Assembly (NCBI RefSeq): GCF_004379255.2
Contig: NC_056040.1
Coordinates: 34,645,779-34,709,778 of the forward strand
Source of the DNA: Salvia splendens
Lineage: Eukaryota > Streptophyta > Magnoliopsida > Lamiales > Lamiaceae
DNA: 64,000 nucleotides
Direction: 5' to 3'
A program made the position numbers and the translations under genes. The notes under the pieces were generated by a model, which saw nothing but the letters and a program-made list of their open reading frames with translations, was not told where the DNA came from and did no database searches. This document shows positions 21,100 through 32,949 of the stretch, in pieces. Position 1 is the stretch's first letter. Each line of letters starts with the position of its first letter.

Positions 21100-22272
21100 C
21101 TACTCCGCCGGCGAATCATCCCCCGAAGGTGGTGGAGGTGCAATAGGAGGCGGAAGGCCAAGTTGTGCTGCCATATACACAATTCCGTTCCACCAGGCTT
21201 GGTATTGGGAGGGCGAGAAGCGGGAAGTGTCCGCCATTGTGGCGGTCATGTACACCGCCATAAGGGTGTTCGAGCCTCCCCTCGAGCCCGATCCCGAGCC
21301 CGTCTGGCTTGATTCGCCTCGTCCCTTCCTCGCTCTAGCCGCTTTCGCCGCCTTCGTCCCTTGCCGTTGACGGCGCCCACGGCTGGATACCGCGGCATCG
21401 CTGGCCATGCCCGCAAACTCCTGCGGTGCACCCTCTTGTGCACCGCTGCCCTCACCGGTGTCACCAGACGAATATTGGCCACTCGCCGTATGCTTCGTGC
21501 GCTTTGAGGTTGAGCCCGAGCTGGAGCGGACACCGCCGGCCCACCTTTCCTCGTCCTTGACGACCTGCCAAATATCAACATATTTGAATTGTTTACCGGT
21601 GTCCTGGTTGTAGACGCGCAAAGCCGCCCTCAAAATGTCGGCTCCCGAAGCTCCACTTTGGTAGTGCGCTGCTTCGGTCGAGTAGATGCCGCAGAATTTT
21701 TTGACCTGTTTGTCGACTCGGCCAAAGTGAGAGCGGAGCATCTTATATGTGCGCTTCCGGGACCCTTTCGGCTTAATCTGGTGGTAGATCTCGGTGACCT
21801 TTTCCCAGAAGCACTTGCTGGGTTGTTGATTCCCGACGACGGGATCATACGAGACGGTGATCCAGGCGTTGTACACCGCCATCGTTTCGTTGTTGTTGTA
21901 CGGATGCCGGCCTAGATCCTCCTCTTCCTCCTCCTCCTCGCCCGCCTCCGACTCCGCCCTGGAGCTTCCACCGCCTCGGCCTCCTCCCCCGCCTCGGCCT
22001 CCTCCCCCCTCGGCCTACTCCCAGAGTGGGTTCAACGTGGAAATCCTCCCGAATCTGGGATAATCCCTGCGAATACCGCGGGGCGGAGGGACAAGCGTAT
22101 GCATCCACGTCAAAAGTGGGTGGTTGGTACCCACCCGGCGTCGCCGAACCCTGGGTGCCCGCGTCGACGAACCGGAACCACCCAGTGTGTTGTACATGGT
22201 CTCCCAATCGTTAAACGTGTTGAGATCCCACCCGCCGGAGCCGCCACCGCCGTAGTTGCCGTCACCGGACAT
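21100..22272 (-). pseudogene. P2 ORF1, Myb/SANT-like, frameshifted
   Basis: It starts at the ATG at 22272 (MSGDGNYGGGGSGGWDLN). The frame shifts near 22160 into FRFVDAGTQGSATPGGYQ and again near 21880-21900 into the conserved domain: MAVYNAWITVSYDPVVGNQQ, CFWEKVTEIYHQIKP, YKMLRSHFGRVDKQVKKF and FKYVDIWQVVKDEERW. A serine-rich linker and a basic stretch (RGRRQRQGTKAAKAARAR) follow, and it ends SGDDSPAE at 21100. It belongs to the same protein type as P1, P3 and P4 but to a divergent subfamily. The last 260 codons are open. The product would be nuclear, judging by the basic stretch. Confidence 0.75.
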
Positions 22273-22834
22273 TTTGTGATGAGATGTTAGATAAAAATTG
22301 GAGAGGAAATGAAGTTGATTTAGGAAGAATAGATGTGTAGTTTTTTTTTTTATCGAACACCTTTACGGTGGAGGGTTGAGTAGGTCCCTCATCCCATATA
22401 TATCATCAAACGAAAGGTTCTTACAGAAACTATCCCAAAAGCGGACAGTCTTACCAAACAGCAAAGCCACTACAGTCAAAACAAAACCACACTAACCCAA
22501 AGGCAACAGACTACATTCAACAAAACAAAGGAAAACTGTAAAGAATCTATCAAAACTTAAGCAAAACCATCTGAACCAGATATAAGAGCCTGTGCCTGCA
22601 CCAGCAGTTAATCTCCTGTCCATCAGCCCCTGCACCAGCAATCTCACGCCTCCACCTGCATGGCATTGAGTCCCCTGCAACAGCAGGAAAAATGAAGTTT
22701 CGGCCAGCCTTAAAGCATCTACACAGCAAATCCCATCTTCACCTGCAGCATCAAAACCGGAAATTTGGCATTCCCAACTGCTCCAATCTACATAAAGCCT
22801 TTACACGAGCTGGCACCGAGCCCCTTGTATAGTA

Positions 22835-25800
22835 CTAAATCGCACCAGCCTGCAGGCTCAAACCTGCAAGAAAATCTGCTACCTTATTCCCTTCTCTAAA
22901 AATACGGGAGATTCTCCAAACGCAACCCTCTAGTTCTTTCCTTACTCTAGCCAAAACATTACATATTTCAGCCGGGCCAAGATGGCCTGTGTGAAGCCAC
23001 CGGACCACTGTTTCCGAGTCTGACTCAATCCAGATGCGATTGCTATGTTGCTTCGCAAGCCTCAAGCCTATCAGCAATGCCATAGCTTCAGCCTCTAGCC
23101 CCGACCCGGCATCAAGATCAGCAGCAAAGGCGGCAAGTATCTCCTCCTCACTATCTCTAAGCACCCCTCCTCCCCCTGCCTGTTGAGAAGCTGCTTGAAA
23201 GCACCATCGACATTGATTTTTATCCACAGGGGGTCCGGTGGTCTCCATTGTACCCTACCCACTTTCTTCCTTCACACCTTCGGATCCATGCTCACCATTT
23301 CATCCAGCTTAGGACTACAATATTTCTAGTGTTCAGGGCCTAGTAACTTGGCCACAACCAATTGCCTCAACTTCACATTAACCCTCTTGATCACATTTTT
23401 CACATCAAAAGTTTTATCCCTGTGAACATTTTCATTGCGTTCTGTCCAGATATACCAAAGAATAAACTAGGGAGGATCACATCCAAGTGCTGATTAGAAT
23501 TAATGCTGAGGGACCTCTGCCACCATCTAAATCTCAATTCCAAATTTTCCCCAACCTCACCAAACGGAGGCACCTCAGGGGACCATTTTGCAAAGTGGTT
23601 CCAGACCCTCCTAGCCGCTTCACCATTGACAATCAAATGTAATCTTGATTCCACCTGAGACTTCTCACAGCATCTACATTTCGAAGCAAGCGTAATCCCC
23701 CTCCACTGCATCTTCGTATCCACCGGGATTCTGTTTGCTAAGAGACGCCAAAGGAACAAGGAAATCGATGGGCCAATACATTTCCCCCAGACCAGACTAT
23801 AGATCAGCAGCCTCTCACTTCTAACCCGCACCAGATTCCAAGCTGACGCCAGAGAAAAATCCCCATTTCCTGTATGTTTCCATCTTCCCTTATCTCTACT
23901 CCTTCCATCAAAAGGTATTTGCAAGATCTTATCAATAACTCTATCTGGTAACCCCGCCTCCTCTGCCAGAATCCAGAGTCCCTCCTCATTCCACTGATCA
24001 TACAACCATAGATCATTAACCTTCAAAGTGGAACTGACCACACCTGGGTCGCACATGTCTGCAAGAGGCGTACTCAGCACCCAGGAATCATACCAAAAAC
24101 TGATCTCACCATTCCCCAAAACCCACCGAACCTGCTCCCGACAAAGACTTCCTACTTTAAACAACCGTCTCCACATCGGGCTGAATCGGTTTGATCGGTA
24201 GGTTACCAGAGGGAAGGACTTGGAGCAATATTTCTGTTGCATGTACCGCGCCCATAACGACCCTTGCTCCCGAAACCTCCACCACATCTTGACGCTAAAC
24301 GCCTCAATAACATCTGCCAAGTTCCGAATCCCCACACCCCCTTCCTCTATCGGAAGACATACGCGCTGCCATTTAATCCAATGTGTTTTCCTTGACGTAT
24401 TGCATGAGCCCCACAAAAATCTAGCCATGACTTGTTCAATCTGTTTAAGGCCCCCTTGGTGGGGTCAAGAACTTGGAATATATGTATGGGAAGAGCCCCA
24501 AGGACACTCTTAATCAGAGTTAGCCGGCCGCCAAAGGACAAGTGCCTGTGACTCCAACTATGGATTCTTGCTGAGATCTTATCCCGCAGGAACATAAACA
24601 AACTTGTTTTCCTCGGGCCTCTGAAAATAGGCACTCCAAGATAAAGAAATGGGAGTTCTCCTTGCTAAAAACCACTAGCTTCCACGACTTCTCTTGCCCA
24701 TGACTGATGTTTTTTGTCTAAATAAAAACAGCTCTTTCCCACATTTACTTTCTGACCTGAGACCTTCATGTAATGGTCTAGACACTCAACCAGCTCTAAA
24801 ATTGACGCTCTCTGAGCTTGCGAGAATACAATTATATCATCCTCGTATGCCAAATGAGAGACCCCCATAGTATATCTCGCTGTTCGGTACATCATTTCCT
24901 TTCGCCCCAGGATGCGGCGATCTAGAAATCTTGACAGATAATCTGCTGCAAGAATGGACAGAGATGGGAAGATAGGATCCCCTTGTCTGAGGCCCCGAGA
25001 TGACTTAAAGAAACCAGCTACACTCCCATTAATTAGGACCGAAAACCAACATGGTGAGATGCAGTTTTGAATAAAGCTTACCCACATATCTGAAAAGCCC
25101 ATCTTCTTTAAAACTTTAAGAAGGAATGGCCACTGAACCCGATCATATGCTTTCTCCATATCTAGTTTAAGGACCATGTTTGGAGATGCCACTCCCTTCC
25201 AAATTTCATGAAATAACTCCTTCGCAAGGAGCACATTATCACTTAACAATCGGCCTCTAATAAAGCCACTCTGATTCGGCACTGTTAGCATTGGCAGAAG
25301 CGGGGCCATTCGAGAAGAAAGAAGCTTGGATATTATCTTATTTATAACGTTACACAGGCTGATTGGCCAAAATTCTGCCCACCTAGTAGGATTTTTCATT
25401 TTTGGTATAAGAACGATAAGAGTGGCTGCGATACCTCTCGGGATCTGGGAGCCTGCAAAGAAGTCCCGCACCGCCTCAACCACATCTTCCTTGATAATTT
25501 CCCAACAAACATGAAAAAACAAAGCAGAATATCCATCTGGGCCTGCAGCGCTTTCCGCATTAATGCTAAACACAACTTGCTTTATCTCGTCCTCTGAAGG
25601 ATTTCTCTCCAGCATTTCCATGTTTACATGAGCAGGAAGGGATTCGAGGATATCAAGGTTCGGCTCTTCAAGAGGCTCAACATCGCCAGTTAGAATATTT
25701 TTAAAGAATTTTTCAGCCGAGTCTGTGATGTCTTTCTCCTCTGTAAGAATTTGATCTCCATCTTCAATCATATGGATTCTAGATTTAATTCTCTTTTGCT

Positions 25801-26915
25801 TCACCCACCCATGGAAAAATTTTGTGTTCCTCTCTCCCTCCGCCACCCATTTAAGCACTGCCTTCTGCCGCCAATAATCCTCCTCCATTTTAAGCTTCAA
25901 GATAAATTTAGCCGTTGTCCTGTTCATTTCAGCGCGCAAAGCTGGAGATGAGTCCTGCTCATAATTTTCCATAGCTTCTTTGGCCTCTACTTCCGCCTTT
26001 TTTAGCCCTTCAAAGATATTACCAAAAACTACCCGATTCCAGATTTTCAAACTACTTTTCAGTCGGCTCAGTTTAATCTGCATATTGATCATTCCTCTTG
26101 TACCTGTTCCCTCCCTCCAGCATCAATCTGCATATTGTTCCCTCCCTCCAGCATCAATCGACCTCATTAAGGAACAAGTGGTGCCTTACCCACATGTTTT
26201 GGAACCGAAAGGACGGTTTGGCACGTGGCCTCGGAACACGGGACTCCACCAACAGCGGGCAATGATCAGATAAGATCCTGGGAAGGTTGGATACTCGGGT
26301 AGACTCAAACATGGTCGTCCATCCCTCACCCAGAAGTACTCTATCTAGCCTCTAAAAAACGTTCCCTCGTGCCCATGTGAACTTGGGTCCATCAGCTCCC
26401 ACATCAAGGAGTTGGCAGTCGCTGATGGCCTCAGCAAAGTCCAACATTTCCCTCGTTCTCTTCTTCACACCCCCTTGCCTCTCCTCTTCAGATATAAACG
26501 TATTAAAATCACCCCTAACCAGCCAAGGCAACCCATCCAAACTAGCTGCAATTTCCCGAAGTTTATCCCACATCTCTAATCTTCCTTCTCTGAAGCATTT
26601 ACCATACACCACAGAAACAAAGAAGGGTGCCGGCAGCAGGGGTGTCTCAAACCTCGCATGTAGCACCTGCTCAGAATCATCCCACCCGTCCACCTCAAAA
26701 CCCTCCGCTGCAAAAATCCAAATCTGCCCATTACAATTAACACCCTTATATTGCAATCCAAAGATCCTACTAAAGAAATCTGGTTTAGGTTTGATTAACG
26801 GTTCTATGATGGCCAACACCAAGACCTTATTGTTTTTCACCAATATTTTTATGATGCTCTGGGTATTTACGTTAGCTACACCCCGAGCATTCCAAATCAG
26901 CATGTTAATTGACAT
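22835..26915 (-). pseudogene. LINE ORF2: endonuclease, reverse transcriptase, RNase H (broken)
   Basis: It starts MSINMLIWNARGVAN at 26915 with an APE-type endonuclease (VRGDFNTFISEEER). A stop occurs after WARGNVF at 26352. The endonuclease end (LPRILSDHCPLL) is readable downstream, and the frame resumes at 26092. The RT (24665-26092) shows AAGPDGYSALFF, KLDMEKAYDRVQW, SRGLRQGDP and LAYEDDIIVF; the catalytic box is YEDD, not the usual YADD. A stop at 24665 is followed by a frameshift near 24350-24430 into IRNLADVIEAF...KMWWRF and a zf-RVT domain. RNase H lies at 22835-23248 (GGGVLRDSEEE, IESDSETVVRWL, REGNKVADFLAGLS). Its first aspartate (KINVDGAFKQ) is in another frame near 23200. Confidence 0.85.
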
Positions 26916-29230
26916 GACAAACTAAGGCAGACGAGACCCCCTGCTCCATCCTCCCCTTCTTTCCTACCTTCTCCTCCACCAACCCTGCCCCCCTTTTATC
27001 AAGGAGACGGTCCTGTTGCATCTCATTCTCTTGATCTGGATCTTCCTCTGGGTACCAGTCTCCTTCATCTTCATACCCTTTAGTGTCGAAGTCTCCACTT
27101 GGCAGCATTTTTAAGAACCGGCCGCGAGAGTACAACCCTTTCTCAAACATCCCACCCGAGCTCTCTGGAGAGTCCGTGGAGACTGAACTCAGAATCGAGA
27201 ATCTATTCTCAGAGAACCTCGACAACATCCCACCCTCACCTGAACCAAAGCCAGACGCCCCCCGGCCCCAACCCCTAGGAGAACCTCCCCTCAATCCCAC
27301 CGCGTCCCCAGCCCCTATCCCCTGCCTCCCTCGCCTCCTCCCGGGGCGGAGAAACTCTTCCCCCCTTGTTCGTGGATCCCCTCTGCCAACAACCCCTCAC
27401 CTTTTCCAGAAACAAATCCCACTCCCTCCCCACCATTCTGCGCCTCACTCAAACCCTCGTTCCTCTTCTCCAACTCATTGTTCAAGACACCCAAAACCTC
27501 CTCTCCTCCCTTACCCCCCATCTCCTGACTCACCCCCTTACTCCCCTGAGAATAATAGAACCTTTTTGCCGATTTTTCCCTCTTACCGTTAGCATAGCAT
27601 ACCTCGCTAGAATGTCCAACATGTTTACAATCATGACAATATTGCGGGATACGATCCCATTTTACCACCTGCCTGACTTCTCTCCCCTGTAAATTCAAGA
27701 CAATTTCATGAGCTGGTGTCTGTGATATATCTATTTGATGCACATTCTAGCAAAGGACAATCTGGTCCGAGAAATTGTCACGTGGTCCACCTGCAAAGGC
27801 TCTCCAAGAAGGCCTCCAATCGCAAATGAAGTCGATTTATCGAACAAATGAATAAGCAGCCCTATCAAATTACACCACACAGTCGTAATAGGTGATTCAA
27901 AGAAAGGGTCAAAATCCGGCGTCCACTTAAACACTCTCATAGGGTGTCGATCAACAAACCACACCGGCATTCCATTCGGTCCCCCCAACAATTTCGCATA
28001 ATCATCTATTAAGTTAAACTGAACCAGCACATGCTTAGCATTTATATATTTCCATGAGAATTCTCCCTTGAACTTCATTCTAATGAAGGCCCTCTGGATA
28101 TGCTGTGAAGAGGGAATGGAGTGAGAGAACTTACCCACTATAGCATGTCCCATTTTCTCTGCAAGATAAGAAGTTTCTGCACCCGAGAAATGGATTGAAG
28201 GAAGCCCCGCACATTCACCCTGTATCCCCATTTTCCTTATCTTTTCTGGCTCAAAACTGACCGGCTGTTTTCCCCATGAGTTGGACCCCTCTGTCAGCAA
28301 GGACTTATAGGATTTCCCCCCCCCCCCTGCCATTTGTTACCATCCACGCTCGGGCTTAGCCCTCCGTTGTTTTTGTCCTGCTTCCCTTTGTTCGGATTCT
28401 CCCCCATCCTCGGCATCTCCTTACCCCCTGCACCTCTGAAGGTCTCCTTCCCTTTACCACTTTGTAGGTTACCTTTGCCCAGTGGTGGGAACTCATCCTC
28501 AACCACCTTACTCAAATCATGGTTCATTTCTGGATCATCCTTTCCATTCCCCCCCCGTAAGGTTCGGTTCAAGCATTAGATCATCTCTACCCTTTCCATT
28601 CAGAATCACCGCTGCACCCCCTTGCTTTCCCACAAACTCCATCTCCTGCAAAGGCTGAGATGAAACCAAATCCAGCACCAGATCAACATCATGTCCCTCC
28701 GAACACCTGACCATTTGCATACTTCCCTCTTCGATCTGGTCACAGTGTGTAGCCGGGGCCACCATCTCCCCATTTCTCGTTCTCTCCTCCATCAAAATCC
28801 CCTCACCGCCAGAACTCAACCCACCATTTCCACCAATCACATCCCCCTTCTCGTTCCTAGTAACTTCCATCGAATCCCCAGGCAGCGCCTTACCTTCAGG
28901 TATGGATCCCAATACCTGTGACCCCCTTTCCCCAGCTCTCTGCTTCCCCTTAAACCCCTTCAACTCAGAGCCCTCAACACCCTTCAGACTCGCTAGACGT
29001 AACGCCCTTCCACGCAGACCTCCCTTTCTCATCTCAGGCATCCTCAGCAGAGGAGATTTCGGCCTTGATTTGGCAAGGCGAGCGACAGATCGAAGAGATT
29101 TCTTTCTGTCCGAGCATCTTTTTTCAGGCGGCTCAACATCTCCCTTCTCACCCAGCATCTCCATCCCTTTTGCCTCATTCTCAACCCGCTCCTCGCTGCC
29201 CAGCAACACTGAAGGATCCCCTACCTGCAA
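26905..29230 (-). pseudogene. LINE ORF1: DUF4283 and zinc-knuckle RNA-binding protein (broken)
   Basis: The pieces on the minus strand are a basic N-terminal region (28535-29230), a linker (28294-28572), a DUF4283-type domain (27731-28333: AIVGKFSHSIPSS, GMPVWFVDRHPMRVFKWTP, GGLLGEPLQVD), and a CCHC-type knuckle YCHDCKHVGHSSEVC (near 27640). A low-complexity tail ends at 26905. The frame shifts near 28560, near 28320 (a run of C/G) and near 27740, and there is one more break around 27305. Such proteins bind LINE RNA. The final 11 bases overlap the ORF2 start. Confidence 0.8.
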
Positions 29231-29289
29231 CTCCCCCCATTCTCACGGCCTCAACGAAGGAGACCGAAGCAGACCTTTCGAAACTCGAT

Positions 29290-29420
29290 GTAAAAGGAAC
29301 AGTGAACTCGAAACTCCGTGAACAGTAAAATCGGAACTCTGTGAATAGTGGAAACGGAACCGCCATGAACAGTGAAATCGGAACTCCGTGAATAGTGAAA
29401 ATCGTGAACAATGAAACCGA
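29290..29420 (-). repeat. Short tandem repeats in the LINE 5' UTR
   Basis: On the + strand 'actccgtgaacagt' and variants recur at about 29312, 29336, 29365 and 29386, alternating with 'gaaatcggaa'. This is a degenerate repeat of about 20-27 bp placed just upstream of ORF1. Such repeats in LINE 5' UTRs may act as promoter modules; that is only a suggestion. Confidence 0.6.
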
Positions 29421-29554
29421 GAAACGAAATCAATCAGTGTGTGAAAATCGCACACACTGAAGGTGAAAACGCCTCTGCATCTTCTATTTTGGAAAAAAAT
29501 AGGGTGACTGAAATGGTTTGATGTGTAGTTGTGTGTGAAATGAAGATGAATTAG

Positions 29555-29570
29555 GAGTATTTATAGAGTA
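29555..29570 (-). promoter_or_regulatory. TATA-like box of the P2 ORF1 gene
   Basis: On the minus strand this reads CTCTATAAATACTCC, equivalent in position and sequence to 'tctataaatacc' ahead of ORF1 in P3 and P4. The LINE now separates it from its gene, at 22272, by about 7 kb. Confidence 0.5.
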
Positions 29571-30111
29571 AAAAAATAAAAAAAAAGAAAAAGAAAAAAT
29601 GGATATAAACGGTAATATTACCGTTTACAATTTTTTTTTAAAATTCGAATTAAAAAAAAGATTTATTGGGTCATCGTGACGACGCCCACTCGCGGGCCTG
29701 CGAGTGGGCGTCACGCATGGCGCAGGGGCGCGCCACATCGCCATGGCACGTGGCGTTACAGCCCGTCCCGCGTCTCGCAGGGGTGGGTTACGGGACGAGA
29801 TGGGAACGGTTCCGAGGCGGGAAAGTGTGCCGCAACGCATCGCGCGGGGGTTCCATCCCTCCGGCACGGAACTCGGGACGGTTCCTCGCTACGTTGCGGA
29901 TGCTCTTGTTAACTAATCTTATCGGTATAATAAAATGAATAAAGTTGCATTCATATATACTATTTTTTGGTTCGAATGTGAAACTTTTATAAATTTAGTG
30001 GATCGTAAAAACTTTTCTTAAATGGAATTATATCGATTTAGGTCGGAAATTGAGAAGGAATCTTATACTAGTTTTGAATCTTTGATCCATCACGTATTTA
30101 AAAAAGCTACC

Positions 30112-30383
30112 TGTCAAAGTATGGCAAGGAATCAATCAACGGAATCAATGGGAGGAGAAGATTGTGGGAATAATTGATTGATAGTTGATTGATATCAAAG
30201 AATATTATTTCCTAGAATAGCTTGATACAATTTCCATAGATAGTGACCAATTATTCCTATATAATTGAGGATGTAAATCTTTATAAACGATCAAGCAATA
30301 TACGAACCTTTCTACTCCCTATTCTCTGTGTTCCCAATGTCGATCAATACGAGTTCAGTCTCTCTAGATTACCATCTCTAAGA
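30112..30383 (+). repeat. 5' LTR of C2
   Basis: It is 272 bp, starting TGTCAAAGTATGGC and ending CATCTCTAAGA, so the ends are TG...GA rather than TG...CA. A TATA-like 'cctatataattg' lies near 30258. The end is fixed by the PBS that follows and by the 3' LTR, where the same AAGA is followed by the target duplication. Confidence 0.9.
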
Positions 30384-31063
30384 TGGTATCAAAGCAGGAA
30401 ATACACTCTCTCGAGCTATTGATCGAGACAATCTCAAATCTAACTGATTTGTACAAAGCTAATACAAATCAAAACCAAAATTCAGCCCAACCGAAGAACT
30501 TCGGCGTTGAGACCAATCCTCCTCCGCCAGAGCCAGTCTCTGCAACTCATTCACACCGAAATGGTAAAGAAAAATTTGGCAACGCCTCTGACTTCAACCT
30601 CGGAGTATACAGTCAGCAGCCGCTGGAGTCGGCAGTAGAGCTCTCGGAGGGTGAACGGATGGCTGCTGGAGTAGGCGACCAGTCTGCAGCACCACCCGTC
30701 ACAGATGACAGCATCGACATCAGCGGCAGATGGCAACAGCACCCGTCGCAGACTGAAGCTCCATTGGCGGCGGAGGTTGTGCAGCGAGGAAGAACAAAGA
30801 AGCGGAGGAGGCGCGAGATTTGGGCGAGCGGCGAGGACCGAACAACCACCGCTGACCAGGGCGCCGCGAGGAGGAAGGCCGGCGGCGTGAAGGTCTCCCA
30901 GGCGAAGGTTTCAAACACAATGAGAGAACCCCTCTCAAATAACCCCCCACACTTCCATAAACCCAACTTTTATCCACCCAAGAATTCTATATTCCATGAG
31001 CCACCCCCACTCCTAAATAAATCTCAGAATCCACCTCCAGAAAGTCATAAATCTAAAAATTAA
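30383..31063 (+). CDS. C2 N-terminal ORF, atypical, no recognisable UBN2 gag
   Basis: An open frame of 226 codons starts right at the PBS (MVSKQEIHSLELLIE). It is hydrophilic, with a basic patch (RGRTKKRRRREIWASG) and a proline/asparagine-rich end repeating PPHFHKPNF-like units. I do not recognise the UBN2/gag fold or a CCHC knuckle that would normally lie here. The frame may contain a replaced or deleted gag. The next 200 bases (31064-31260) continue the low-complexity style with stops. Function unknown. Confidence 0.5.
   Translation: MVSKQEIHSLELLIETISNLTDLYKANTNQNQNSAQPKNFGVETNPPPPEPVSATHSHRNGKEKFGNASDFNLGVYSQQPLESAVELSEGERMAAGVGDQSAAPPVTDDSIDISGRWQQHPSQTEAPLAAEVVQRGRTKKRRRREIWASGEDRTTTADQGAARRKAGGVKVSQAKVSNTMREPLSNNPPHFHKPNFYPPKNSIFHEPPPLLNKSQNPPPESHKSKN
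30384..30398 (+). promoter_or_regulatory. C2 primer binding site
   Basis: TGGTATCAAAGCAGG directly follows the 5' LTR with no spacer. It resembles the initiator methionine tRNA site TGGTATCAGAGC with one change (G to A). Confidence 0.75.
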
Positions 31064-31257
31064 CCCCCGAACTTCCATAAATTTTAGAATTCACCCAGAA
31101 TTTTTCACAAACCTCAAAATAACCCCAATACAGCCAAAACATTGCAAATTGCACCCTAGTTACAGAAACAACCCAAAATTCAGTCATCTATTCCCTGTAG
31201 AAACTCATTTGAAACCTTAGCATGTTCCTCTACCTCCCAGTCACATACCAAAGACGC

Positions 31258-32700
31258 CCAATGGATATTTGATTGCGGAGCCACCGACACAATGTCATTT
31301 GATGCCTCAGATTTTCTAACTATTTCAAAATCCCAAAAATTCTATGTCCAGACCGCCAGTGGAGACCTAGCGCAAGTCCGGGGAGCGGGAACAATTAATA
31401 TTTCCCCTATTTCAAAATCCCAAAAATCCTATGTCCAAAAATTCCGTCATTATCACACAAGCTTTTATCCATCAGTCATGTGACTAAGGAACTGAACTGC
31501 AAGTTACTAATGCAACCAAAATTTTGTATGTTACAGGATATCAAGACGGGGACGATAGTTGGGCGTGGCACTGAACGATGCGGACTGTACTATGTGGATG
31601 AGATAGCCCAACAGAGTACTGTTATGCTGACTCACGGACTGACAGACAGACAGGCTTGCCTTTGGCATCGTCGGTTAGGACATTCATCTCTAGGATATAT
31701 TCGTTTACTTTATCCTAAGTTAGCTACTTCTATGCAGTCTTTTCATTGTGAAACTTGTCTATTGGCCAAAAGCCATAGACACTCCTTTAAGTTGAATAAT
31801 ACTAGAATGAAAAAACCACTTGCTTTGATTCACTCTGATGTGTGGGGTCCTGCACCCGTTACTAGGGGTCAGGGGCTTTCGTTATTTCGTGCTATTCGTG
31901 GATGATTGCACTGGTATGACTTGGGTATATTTTTTGAAAAATAAGTCTGAAGTTTTCAAGAAGTTCATGGATTTCTATACACTTATCCAAATCCAATACA
32001 ACCAAAAAATCTAAATCCTTAGGTCGAATAATGGGGGAGAATTTGTGAATGGGAAAATGCAAGACTTTTTTCGAGAAAATGGTCTAGTCCATCAAACATC
32101 GTGTGCCTACTCTCCTGAACAGAACGGGGTAGCAGAGAGAAAAAACAGATACATCCTAGAAGTCACTAGAGCCCTCTTAATCGAATCTAAAACACCCAAA
32201 TCCTTTTTGCCCGAAGCCATGGCCACCGCAGTTTACCTCATGAACCGCCTACCCACTGGAATCCTCCAATTCAAAATCCCCTTAGACATTTTCTCCAAAC
32301 ATTTTGAGTTACCATCGTGACTTTCTCTTGAACCTAGAGTTTTTGGCTACACAGTCTTCGTCCATATCCCTAAACATGAACGTACTAAGTTTTCACCGTG
32401 CGCCCTCAAATGTGTCTTCTTAGGATATGGGAAAAACCAGAAAGGCTATAGGTGCTATGATCCGACCACAAATCGCATGCACACAACTATGAATTGTGAC
32501 TTTGTAGAAGGGGAATGCTTTTACAACCAATCTAGTAGTCAGGGGGAGATTCAGCAGGATAATAGTCCTACTAGTGACCTACTAAATTGGCTACCTACAC
32601 CTATACCTAGCCAGGGGAGAGACCAGTCAGGGGAAGAGGATCAACCTAAGCCAAGTCCTGTCACAGACGTCGGTCCAATAGAGGACAGTAGTGGTACCGC
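31258..32700 (+). pseudogene. pol: C2 protease-integrase region with stops
   Basis: A protease motif WIFDCGATDTMSFDASDF begins near 31261 (DCG where DSG is usual). The integrase zinc finger WHRRLGHSSLGYI...CETCLLAKSHRH follows. The core has HSDVWGPAPV, a frameshift near 31890, then FVDDCTGMTWVYF, a stop near 32010 (QKI-stop-ILR) and NNGGEFVNGKMQDFF. SPEQNGVAERKNRY completes the DDE set. Between 32320 and 32707 the linker (FGYTVFVHIPKH, CVFLGYGKNQKGYRC) ends at a stop after DSSGTAG. A GDIPPTSTPSS-type linker continues to the RT. Confidence 0.85.
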
Positions 32701-32949
32701 CGGGTAGTTGAATCCCGCAGAACAGGAAGTGGAGTTAGGTGACATTCCTCCGACTTCAACCCCGTCTTCGAATCCTGAGGTAAACAATTCAGTTATGGAT
32801 AATGTACAGCTGCAGAATACTAATGTGAACAGGAACAATGGAGATGGAGACACGGGGCAACCATATGAATTACCCCCCAGAAGTACAAGAGGAATCCCTC
32901 CACGGAGGTACTCTCCTGACTAGAAAGGGAGGAAGGCCAGCTTACTGAA

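Larger units (their letters stand above)
22341..29519 (-). mobile_element. LINE/L1-type retrotransposon, nearly full length
   Basis: The poly-A tail appears as the run of T at 22341-22351. Target duplication gatgtgtagtt occurs at 22332-22342 and 29520-29530. The order on the minus strand is a 5' UTR with short repeats (29231-29519), ORF1 (26905-29230), ORF2 with endonuclease, RT, zinc finger and RNase H (22835-26915), then a 3' UTR. This is the usual plant L1 layout. Both ORFs have stops or shifts. The insertion lies in the leader of the P2 ORF1 gene. Confidence 0.9.
20769..29905 (-). mobile_element. P2, PIF/Harbinger ORF1 element split by a LINE
   Basis: The left end is GGTCATCCACAACGTTG and the right end is ...CTACGTTGCGGATGCTC, inverted to each other. 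The flanks are TTA (20766-20768) and TTG (29906-29908), an imperfect 3-bp duplication. The native element is about 2 kb: left subterminal region, ORF1 on the minus strand (21100-22272), 5' leader and TATA-like box (near 29557-29567), right end. A 7.2-kb LINE lies between 22341 and 29519, in the leader of ORF1, flanked by duplicated gatgtgtagtt. Confidence 0.75.

Noticed and set aside
21589..22290. Several + strand open frames of 60-108 codons
   Set aside because: Antisense shadows of the GC-rich P2 ORF1.
26377..26925. 182-codon + strand frame
   Set aside because: Antisense to the LINE endonuclease domain; no recognisable motif.
27083..27592. 169-codon Pro/Ser-rich + strand frame
   Set aside because: Antisense to LINE ORF1 low-complexity DNA.
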